NCBI RefSeq assembly: GCF_014650035.1
Contig: NZ_BMUE01000014.1
Location: 147,451-211,450, forward strand
Direction of reading: 5' to 3'
DNA from: Streptomyces lucensis JCM 4490
GTDB taxonomy: Bacteria > Actinomycetota > Actinomycetes > Streptomycetales > Streptomycetaceae
DNA length: 64,000 bases
The position numbers were made by a program, and so were the translations under genes. The first letter of the stretch is position 1. Each line of letters starts with the position of its first letter. Of this stretch, positions 7,300 through 13,999 are shown piece by piece. The notes beneath the pieces were generated by a model. It was not told the origin of the DNA. It made no database searches and saw only the letters and a program-made list of their open reading frames with translations.

Positions 7300-9474
7300 T
7301 CAGCGCGGCAGGACCGCGCCCGCGCCGCGGCGGGCCATGAACCGGGGGCAGTTCAGGACGAACAGGGGCCGGGCGGTGTCGATGCCGAGCCGGCGCAACT
7401 GCCCGGCGAAGGGCTCCGCCGCCGCCGTCTCCAGCCGCAGCCGCAGCCCGGCGCCGCTGTGCAGCCGCCGTCTGCCGTGGGTCCTGACCAGCGTGCGCAC
7501 GGTGTTCTCACCGCGGCGCCCGTAGAGGATCCAGTCGGCCTCGGGGCAGCGGACGCCCGGTCCGAGGCGGCCCTCGACGGTGAGCCCGAGGTCCGGGGAG
7601 CGGACGCCGATCTCCCGGCCCATCAGGTCGGCGTCGGCCGTCATCCGCATCGCGGGCCGGCCCCAGATCTCCTTAGCGACCGCCCGGGCCTCCTCGCCGG
7701 TGACGGCGGCGGAGACGACGAACCGGCCGGTGCGGCGCAGGTCGGCGCGGCGCAGCAGGTCGGTGACGGCGTCGTACCGGCGCGGTCGCCACAGGTCGTC
7801 CACCAGCACGGACAGGGCGATCTCGGTGTGGGGGCCGATGGTGGTGCAGCGGTGCTCGTACAGCGACAGCACCGCGAGCGCCCGCCGGCCCAGCCGGCCG
7901 GGTGCCGGCCAGGTGGCGGCGGGCAGCAGGCTCCCGGCCGCGCCGGCGTCGACGGGAAAGCACAGGTGGGCGGCCGAGGAGTCGTAGTAGCGCACCGGCA
8001 CGTCGACCGGGCCGGCGGTCGTGGGCAGGGAGGCGGTGGGCACGGTGAGGAAGGGGTGGCCCTCGGGCGGATTGGCGCGGTCCTTGAGCCGGTAGGCCTG
8101 GGTGCGCACGATCGGGCCCCGGTAGGAGGTGAGCGCCTCGTCGACGTCCTCGCGGGCCTCGGGGACGACCGTGCGCAGGTGCTCGATGTACTCGTGGAGC
8201 ATGTGGCACCGCGGGAACTCGTGGGCGGGTCCGGTGTAGTCGACCTCGTACCAGTTGGGGTGCGGGCCGAAGGCGGAGCCCGCGCCGAGGCCGTCGCGGA
8301 CGGAGAGGACGTCGTGCCGGTTGGTGATGCCGGCGACCCAGGTGCGCGGGTCGGCGGGCTTCCTGCCGGCGACCGGGGAGCCGACGGCGACGACGTGCGT
8401 GACCCTGAAGGTGCGGCAGAACTCCTCGTCCTGGGCGAGGTTCATCACCGCGACGCCACCCTCGCCGTGCCCGATCAGCGCGAGGTCGGCGCCCCGTGGG
8501 ATGCCGTGGTCGCGCAGGGCCAGCAGGACCGAGCGGGTGTGGGGCGAGTCGGTCGTGAACAGGTTGCGCCAGACGGCGGCGAAGTCCTGCGGGCAGTCGT
8601 CGCGGGGGCGGCCGGGTGCCGTGCCGGGTGCCTGGACGACGTAGCGGACGACGCCGTCGGGGCCGCGCACGTTCTGGACGAGGACGCGCCCGCCGGCGGA
8701 CAGCGCCTCGATGTTGCGCAGGAACCCGAGGACGGAGCCCTCGGTGGCGATGACCTGCTTCTCCTGGTCGGTGAGGTCGACGGCCTCGGCGGAGCCCTCG
8801 CCCCGGTCCGGGCCCGCCGGGCCCGGGGCGCTCGTGGCGCGCGGGCCGGCGGGCAGTTCCGGGCCCGCCGCGAGTGCCCGGGCGGTCCCGCTCTCGGCGG
8901 GGTCCTGGTGCAGCAGCGCGCGGACGGCGAAGAGTTCGGCCATCACCGGCGCGAGCCCGGACAGCGCCCGCTGGGCTCCCCGGTCGCGGAACAGTGCGCG
9001 CAGGGCCCGTGCGGCCTCCGGGTCGTCGTCGGTGGTGACGGCCTCCATCAGCCGGCGCATGCCCGGATCGCGGACGAATTCGGGGTGGTCCACGAGCACC
9101 GCGGCGATCCTCAGCCGCAGGGAGGTGACGGCCACCAGCGCGGCCAGACCCTCCCGGCCCAGCGCGCCGAGGACCTGGCCCATGCCTTTGGGGGCGACGA
9201 TCGCCGGGCCGCCCAGGCCCTGCTTGCCGGTCAGGGCCCGCAGCAGCGCCCACCGGGCCGCGAGGGCGCTCCGGGGACGTCGGCGCGGCCCGGTGGCGAC
9301 CGGGGGCGGTGCGAACAGCGCGGCACCGGTGCGCTCGGCGACCGCGCGGATGTCCTCGGCGACGTCCACCACGTCCCGGGCGCAGCGGCGCAGCAGGTCC
9401 CGGGTGTCCTGGTCGTCCCGGGTGTCCTGGCCGTCCCGCGCGGGCCGTCCGGGCGCATGGCCGTCCGCTCGCAT
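7300..9474 (-). CDS. two-domain protein: alpha/beta-hydrolase-like plus acetoacetate-decarboxylase-like, both lacking key residues
   Basis: Large protein of 724 aa without signal peptide. Residues about 1-180 are a helical region. Residues about 230-440 look like an alpha/beta hydrolase: the nucleophile elbow reads ALIGHGEGGVAV, where a serine is expected after GH but glycine is found. Residues about 490-680 resemble acetoacetate-decarboxylase-like proteins (VPVRYYDSSAAHLCFPVD, TIGPHTEIALSV, EIWGRP). In that family WGFPK supplies the Schiff-base lysine; here it reads WGRPAM, so the lysine is missing. ATG 9474 has GGGAGC upstream. It is cotranscribed with a WXG-like gene. A binding or scaffold role seems more likely than catalysis; this is inference. 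Confidence 0.65.
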   Translation of the reverse strand: MRADGHAPGRPARDGQDTRDDQDTRDLLRRCARDVVDVAEDIRAVAERTGAALFAPPPVATGPRRRPRSALAARWALLRALTGKQGLGGPAIVAPKGMGQVLGALGREGLAALVAVTSLRLRIAAVLVDHPEFVRDPGMRRLMEAVTTDDDPEAARALRALFRDRGAQRALSGLAPVMAELFAVRALLHQDPAESGTARALAAGPELPAGPRATSAPGPAGPDRGEGSAEAVDLTDQEKQVIATEGSVLGFLRNIEALSAGGRVLVQNVRGPDGVVRYVVQAPGTAPGRPRDDCPQDFAAVWRNLFTTDSPHTRSVLLALRDHGIPRGADLALIGHGEGGVAVMNLAQDEEFCRTFRVTHVVAVGSPVAGRKPADPRTWVAGITNRHDVLSVRDGLGAGSAFGPHPNWYEVDYTGPAHEFPRCHMLHEYIEHLRTVVPEAREDVDEALTSYRGPIVRTQAYRLKDRANPPEGHPFLTVPTASLPTTAGPVDVPVRYYDSSAAHLCFPVDAGAAGSLLPAATWPAPGRLGRRALAVLSLYEHRCTTIGPHTEIALSVLVDDLWRPRRYDAVTDLLRRADLRRTGRFVVSAAVTGEEARAVAKEIWGRPAMRMTADADLMGREIGVRSPDLGLTVEGRLGPGVRCPEADWILYGRRGENTVRTLVRTHGRRRLHSGAGLRLRLETAAAEPFAGQLRRLGIDTARPLFVLNCPRFMARRGAGAVLPR

Positions 9475-9727
9475 CCGACGCTCCCTCGGCTCGACGTCTC
9501 ATGACGGGGCGGGCCGGGTCGGTGGGCGCGGCCTCGGTCCCATCGTCGGGCAGGGCGGGCGGGCTCGCACCTCCATCCGTCCGGGCAGCGGATGCCCGCG
9601 GGTCGCGCACCGCCCGCCGGGCCCGGGCGACGCGGGCGTCCGGCTGCGGTGCGAGCACCGCGCCTGGCACGCCCCCCGTCCGGCGGCCCGGGGCACCGTG
9701 CGGGCCGCGCACCGCGGGGCCCGGCCG

Positions 9728-10186
9728 TCAGGCGCCGGCCGTCAGTCCCGCCGCGACGGTGGCGCCGAGTTCCCAGCACGCCTCGGTGTCGTCCTTGCCG
9801 GGCTCGCCGGTGACGGTCACCGGCTCGGCCGCGCGGCGCCAGCCGAGGCCGGTGGTGACGGCCTCGACGGCGCGGACGGCCCCGGTGACGTCGTTGCCGC
9901 CGTGGACGTAGTAGCCGAAGGGGCGGCCCCGGGTCCCGTCCAGGCAGGGGTAGTAGATCTGGTCGAAGAAGTGCTTGAGGGCACCGGACATGTAGCCGAG
10001 GTTGGCGGGGGTGCCGAGCAGGTAGCCGTCGGCTTCGAGGACGTCGGAGGCGGTGGCGGACAGGGCCGCCTTACGGACGACGCGGACACCCTCGATCTCC
10101 GGTGTCGTGGCGCCGGAGACGACGGCCTCGAACAGGGCCTGGCAGTTGGGCGACGGGGTGTGGTGGACGATCAGCAAGGTAGGCAC
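9728..10186 (-). CDS. flavodoxin-like NAD(P)H-dependent oxidoreductase
   Basis: FMN-binding flavodoxin-fold protein, about 152 aa. The phosphate-loop region is TLLIVHHTPSPNCQAL, followed by LLGTPANLGYMSGALKHFFD, the usual second flavin-contacting loop, and a GYYVHGGND strand. It resembles small NAD(P)H-dependent FMN reductases and flavodoxins of Streptomyces; the redox partner is unknown. GTG 10186 has GGCAGG nine bases upstream; GTG 10195 is also in frame but would have that site abutting it. It is transcribed away from the methyltransferase at 10338, leaving a 150-bp divergent promoter region. Confidence 0.8.
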   Translation of the reverse strand: MPTLLIVHHTPSPNCQALFEAVVSGATTPEIEGVRVVRKAALSATASDVLEADGYLLGTPANLGYMSGALKHFFDQIYYPCLDGTRGRPFGYYVHGGNDVTGAVRAVEAVTTGLGWRRAAEPVTVTGEPGKDDTEACWELGATVAAGLTAGA

Positions 10187-10337
10187 GCCTCGCACCCTGC
10201 CGTGCGCCGGCGCCCTCTCGCAAACGGCGGCCGCCCCCGGGGCGTCGGACCCGCCCGCCCGGGGTAGGACCAGCCCGGCAGTGCGCTTGCGGCAGTGCGC
10301 GGGATGCCGTGCGCATCCGGCGACGGAAGGAGACAGG

Positions 10338-10979
10338 GTGACCGAGGACGGGCGCCGGGCACCGGCCGCCGTGGTGTTCGACGCGCTGGGGCTCGCCTAC
10401 GAGGAGGCCTTCGCGGCGTCCGAGCCGCACCGGGCGTCGCTGGGCCGGCTGCTGGAGCGGCTGGCGCCGGGCAGCAGGGTGCTGGACGTCGGCTGCGGCA
10501 CGGGCCGGCCGACCGCGCAGGCCCTCACCGGTGCCGGGCACCGGGTGCTCGGGGTGGACGTCTCGCCGGTCATGGTGGAGCTGGCCGGGCGGCAGGTGCC
10601 CGGGGCCGAGTTCCGGCTCGCGGACATCCGGCGACTCCCGCTCGAGGAGGGGGCGTTCGACGCCGTGTGCGGGTACTTCTCACTGCTGCAGATGTCCCGG
10701 GCCGAACAGGCGGCCGTGGTGGGGAAGCTGGCACGCGCGGTACGGCCCGGCGGGCTGGTCTCGCTCGCCACCGTGCCCCTCGACGTGCAGGACGCCGAGG
10801 GGCTCTTCATGGGGCAGCCGGTGCGGGTGACGAGCTTCGCCGCCGGGGAGTTCACCGAGTTGGTGACCGGGGCCGGCCTGACGGTGCTGGCCGAGGAACA
10901 CGCCCTGTTCACACCGGCCCACCCCGAAGCGGTACCCGAGCCGCACCTGTTCCTGGACTGCCGGCGCGGGACGGGATGA
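10338..10979 (+). CDS. SAM-dependent methyltransferase (class I)
   Basis: Protein of 213 aa with a Rossmann-fold methyltransferase domain. Motif I is VLDVGCGTGRPTAQAL, followed by VLGVDVSPVMVELA (the acidic residue binding the ribose), then FRLADIRRLP and FDAVCGYFSLLQM and the post-motif LARAVRPGGLVSLATV. This matches Methyltransf_11/25-type small-molecule methyltransferases. Substrate unknown. GTG 10338 is preceded by GAAGGAGACAGG, an excellent ribosome site. It converges with the lipase gene 7 bp downstream. Confidence 0.9.
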   Translation: MTEDGRRAPAAVVFDALGLAYEEAFAASEPHRASLGRLLERLAPGSRVLDVGCGTGRPTAQALTGAGHRVLGVDVSPVMVELAGRQVPGAEFRLADIRRLPLEEGAFDAVCGYFSLLQMSRAEQAAVVGKLARAVRPGGLVSLATVPLDVQDAEGLFMGQPVRVTSFAAGEFTELVTGAGLTVLAEEHALFTPAHPEAVPEPHLFLDCRRGTG

Positions 10980-10985
10980 CGCCGG

Positions 10986-12311
10986 TCAGGGCTGGAGGGG
11001 CAGGGACCAGCAGGTGGAGCCGGCGGGCCGGCCCGCGAGCCGGTCGGTGAGCCAGTCGATGGCGGCGCCCTGGTCGGCGATGAGCGGCGCGACGTGGTTG
11101 AGCAGGGCCCGTCCCAAGGGCGGTGTGCTGACCGGGACGTAGGTGACGTTCGCACCCTTGCGGCACCAGTCGACGGCCAGCTGCCGGGCCTGCGCGTGCG
11201 GGACGAGGTCGTCGGTGATCCCGGTCGCCACGCGTACCGGGCCCGCCGGCCTGCCCCTGCCGATGCGCTGCCGATCGAGGAAGTCCCGCAGCGCGGGTTC
11301 GGCCTTGACGACGTCGCCGAGGGACGAGCCGTCCTTCGTCCAGGACGTGCTGTGCGCGGAGTTGTAGGAGAGGATCGCGTCGCCGACGCACATCGTGGAC
11401 AGGTCGGCCAGTGCCGCCCGGCCCGCCGCGTTGAGGTGCCTGTCGGCGATCGGCTTCAGGGACGGTTCGGACTGCAGGAAGCCGTTGACGGACCAGCCGA
11501 GGGCTCCGGCCAGGTCGCTGCCGTCGATCGCCTCGGTCACCGCGGTCAGCTCGGCGGGCGGCGCACCGGAGTAGGTGCCCGCCAGGGTGATGTCCGGGGC
11601 GTAGGACGGCTGGAGTTCGGCGGCGGCCGCGGTGGCGCCGCCGCCCTGGCTGTAGCCGTACAGCCCGACGGGTGAGGCCGCCGTCGCCGACGCCCCCTGG
11701 AGACCGCGGGCCGCGCGCACCGCGTCCAGGACCGCGTGGGCGCCGTCGAGACGGTTGACGTAGGTGTGCAGCCGGTCGGTGGCGCCGAGGCCGGCGTAGT
11801 CGGTCACGACGACGGCCACTCCCTCGGCGAGCAGCCGGTAGATCGCGAGGTCCTCGTAACCGACCGACGCGGTGCGGCCGTTGAGCGTCAGCGGGTGCTC
11901 CAGCCCGAGGGACGCGGCGCACTGGTCGCCCTGGCCCATGGTGCCGGGGGCCACCGCGACGAGCGGGCGCGGTCCTCCGCGCCTCCAGGGGGCGGTGGGT
12001 TCGAGGTAGGCGCCGGTCACCGCGACCGGCTGCCCGGTGGAGTCGGTCGACTTGTACATCAGCCGGGTGGCCCGCCCCGGCAGAGGGCCGTCGAGACCGG
12101 GCAGGCTCAGCGCCAGGGGCAGGGGTTCGCTGCGGATCAGGGTGCCGTCGGCGGCGGGCAGGGTGCTGGGCGGGGTGTAGAAGGCGGGGATGGTGACGCC
12201 GCGGGACACGACGGTGTCCAAGGCGCCGGCGGGGAGTGCGGCGGCGGTCTGGGCGCCGAGGCAGGCGGCGACTGCGATGGCGAGGGCGGGCAGACGGGTA
12301 CGCACGGGCAT
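10986..12311 (-). CDS. secreted lipase (LIP family alpha/beta hydrolase)
   Basis: Extracellular esterase/lipase of 441 aa. A Sec signal peptide is clear (MPVRTRLPALAIAVAACLGA, cleavage near AAALPAGA). The alpha/beta hydrolase domain has the nucleophile elbow GLYGYSQGGGATAAAA, VVVTDYAGLGA as the strand-loop before it, TGITDDLVPH carrying the likely catalytic aspartate, and LNHVAPL the histidine. This fits the secretory lipase (LIP, PF03583) family. Start ATG 12311 has CAGGAGGTCCGCC upstream. The promoter region carries GGTAAC/GTTACC repeats. Confidence 0.9.
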   Translation of the reverse strand: MPVRTRLPALAIAVAACLGAQTAAALPAGALDTVVSRGVTIPAFYTPPSTLPAADGTLIRSEPLPLALSLPGLDGPLPGRATRLMYKSTDSTGQPVAVTGAYLEPTAPWRRGGPRPLVAVAPGTMGQGDQCAASLGLEHPLTLNGRTASVGYEDLAIYRLLAEGVAVVVTDYAGLGATDRLHTYVNRLDGAHAVLDAVRAARGLQGASATAASPVGLYGYSQGGGATAAAAELQPSYAPDITLAGTYSGAPPAELTAVTEAIDGSDLAGALGWSVNGFLQSEPSLKPIADRHLNAAGRAALADLSTMCVGDAILSYNSAHSTSWTKDGSSLGDVVKAEPALRDFLDRQRIGRGRPAGPVRVATGITDDLVPHAQARQLAVDWCRKGANVTYVPVSTPPLGRALLNHVAPLIADQGAAIDWLTDRLAGRPAGSTCWSLPLQP

Positions 12312-12366
12312 GGCGGACCTCCTGGGGGCATGTGGGGCAGGGGGCTCCGAAGCGGCTGGTCAGGAA

Positions 12367-12426
12367 GGTAACCGCGAAGGTGTTACCACGGGTAGCACCT
12401 GGAATATCACGGTTCAGTAAGGTAAC
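12367..12426. repeat. GGTAAC inverted and direct repeats (candidate operator)
   Basis: GGTAAC (12367-12372), then 9 nt, then GTTACC (12382-12387) form an inverted repeat; a third GGTAAC sits at 12421-12426, so AAGGTAAC occurs twice as a direct repeat. They lie in the 210-bp divergent region between the lipase and lipoprotein genes, about where a shared regulator would bind. The regulator is unknown. Confidence 0.45.
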
Positions 12427-12521
12427 GGCCCGTCAGCGGACGAGCACGGGGCTCCCGTGCGTCCCGCCCTGTCGGCGCACTCGGCTACAGTGGCGACCCG
12501 CAACCGGAGGGGAGAACGGCG

Positions 12522-13220
12522 GTGCAGGTCAAGGCGGGGTCCGTAGGGGGCCGGGCGATCGTGGCGGTGGCATTGGCGGCCGCGCTGGGCGGCTGCGCGG
12601 AGTCGGCGGACGACGACGGGAAGAAGGCCCCGAGCGCGTCGCCGAGCGCGAAGGGCACGGGCGGCGCCGGCAAGGCCGCGGCGAGCGGCGGCACGGTCGG
12701 AGCCGCCGGTTCCGCCTGCGAACTGCCCGTCAGCTTCGGCATCGCCAAGGACTGGAAGGCCAAGGCGATCGACGCGGAGGCGGAGCTGTCCAAGTCGTCG
12801 AAGGGGTCGGACGGCGACCTCACCGGGGCGCTGGCCGACGCGTTCCTGCGCCAGGGACCCGTCACCGCCGCCTGCGAGATCGACGCCAAGCCCGCGGGGA
12901 ACATCGGCTTCCTGCGCGTGTGGACGGGCAAGGCGGGCGACACGGACGCGGGCGGGGTGCTGCGGGCGTTCGTCGCCGCCGAGGACGACGTCAGCAAGGC
13001 GAAGTACCACTCCTTCAAGACCGGCGGCGGTCTGCCCGCCGTGGAGGTGGAGTACCTCTACACGAGCAAGCTCCTGGACGAGACCAAGAAGGAGAGCGCC
13101 TTCGCGGTCAGCACACCCGACGGCCCGGTCGTGCTGCACCTGGGCGGCATGGACACCGCGGAGCACGAGGAGATGCGCCCCGCGTACGACCTCGCCAAGC
13201 AGACCCTCCGGCTCACCTGA
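12522..13220 (+). CDS. lipoprotein of unknown function
   Basis: Exported lipoprotein, 232 aa. The N-terminus has a basic start, a hydrophobic stretch and the lipobox LGGC with the lipidated cysteine at 25, followed by a 40-residue Ser/Ala/Gly-rich linker. The mature domain (about 66-232) contains two cysteines (SACELPVSF and TAACEID) and many lysines; I do not recognise it beyond similarity to conserved Streptomyces lipoproteins. GTG 12522 is preceded by GGAGGGGAG. It is divergent from the lipase gene and followed by the interrupted acetyltransferase gene on the other strand. Confidence 0.8.
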   Translation: MQVKAGSVGGRAIVAVALAAALGGCAESADDDGKKAPSASPSAKGTGGAGKAAASGGTVGAAGSACELPVSFGIAKDWKAKAIDAEAELSKSSKGSDGDLTGALADAFLRQGPVTAACEIDAKPAGNIGFLRVWTGKAGDTDAGGVLRAFVAAEDDVSKAKYHSFKTGGGLPAVEVEYLYTSKLLDETKKESAFAVSTPDGPVVLHLGGMDTAEHEEMRPAYDLAKQTLRLT

Positions 13221-13243
13221 GGGCCACCGCCGCCGGGCCCCGG

Positions 13244-13891
13244 TCAGTCCACGGCGGTGGCCCGGCCCAGGTAGGTGAGCGGACCGAGGTCCGGGACCGG
13301 GATGACGTGGAAGCCGAGCCGGTCGTAGAACGCGCGGGCGCGCGTGTTGGCGGTGACCATGCCGAGGTGGACCGTCTGGACGCCCCCCGCGCGCAGGGCG
13401 TCCAGGAAGGCGTGCAGCAACCGGCGGCCGTACCCCCGCCCCTACCAGGGCGGCAGCAGATCGATGTGCAGGTGGGCCGGGTAGGCGGCGAGTTCCGGTA
13501 CGAGCATCCGCTCCGGGTGGTGCAGCAGGCGGACCATTTCCTCGCTGGGCGTGCGGGGCGGCTCGGCGGACTCCGGGTAGCGGCCGGCCATCCGGGGGAT
13601 CCAGGTCCGCCGGAAGTCCTCGACGAAACGCCCGGTGTCGGCGGTGCCGACGATGTACCCCACGGCCCGGCCCGTGCCGTCGTCCAGCACGAAGGCGAGG
13701 TCCGGGTCGAAGTGGCAGTACGGCTCGGCGAAGAGCGACGGCATGAGCCGCCGGTCGGGGTAGATGGACCGGGAGTCGCCTCCGTTGTGCGCGGTGCGGA
13801 CGCAGACGTCGGCCACGGCCGCCCGGTCGGCGGGGCGGTAGGGACGGATCGCGGGGGTCACGGGGGGGCCGGAGAGAGGACATGACCGCAT
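13244..13891 (-). pseudogene. GNAT acetyltransferase interrupted by in-frame TAG
   Basis: The frame from ATG 13891 encodes a GNAT-fold protein (AIRPYRPADRAAVADVC; DDGTGRAVGYIVGTADT; LHIDLLPPW) and then meets TAG at 13442-13444. The same frame continues without shift as GRGYGRRLLHAFLDALRAGG and ends MVTANTRARAFYDRLGFHVI to TGA at 13244. In GNAT enzymes the acetyl-CoA loop reads Q-x-x-G-x-G/A; here LPPW-stop-GRGYG places the stop exactly at the loop glutamine, so CAG became TAG by one base. Full length would be 215 aa. It may be a true pseudogene, a sequencing error, or read through. The site AGGAGCGTCAGG precedes ATG 13891, and a CebR-type operator lies 12 bp upstream. Confidence 0.85.
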
Positions 13892-13902
13892 CCTGACGCT
13901 CC

Positions 13903-13916
13903 TGGGAGCGCTCCCA
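13903..13916 (-). promoter_or_regulatory. CebR-type LacI-family operator
   Basis: TGGGAGCGCTCCCA is a perfect 14-bp palindrome identical to the consensus known for the Streptomyces cellobiose repressor CebR and relatives. It lies 12-25 bp upstream of the interrupted GNAT gene and touches its ribosome site, so a bound repressor would block transcription into that gene. Confidence 0.75.
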
Positions 13917-13934
13917 CAAGTGCTTCGCAGCCAT

Positions 13935-13973
13935 CCGTACGGCGGCCCACCGACTTGGCGGGCCGCCGTACGG
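13935..13973 (-). terminator. terminator of the DUF1996 gene
   Basis: CCGTACGGCGGCCC (13935-13948) and GGGCCGCCGTACGG (13960-13973) form a perfect 14-bp stem with an 11-nt loop, 27 bp past the end of the DUF1996/LAETG gene and ahead of the GNAT operator. It insulates the two. Confidence 0.75.
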
Positions 13974-13999
13974 CGCTTTGAGGCTCAGTGACGCGAGAC

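Noticed and set aside
7300..9474. Calling the large protein an active lipase or acetoacetate decarboxylase
   Set aside because: The catalytic serine and lysine positions are occupied by glycine and alanine, so an enzymatic name would mislead.
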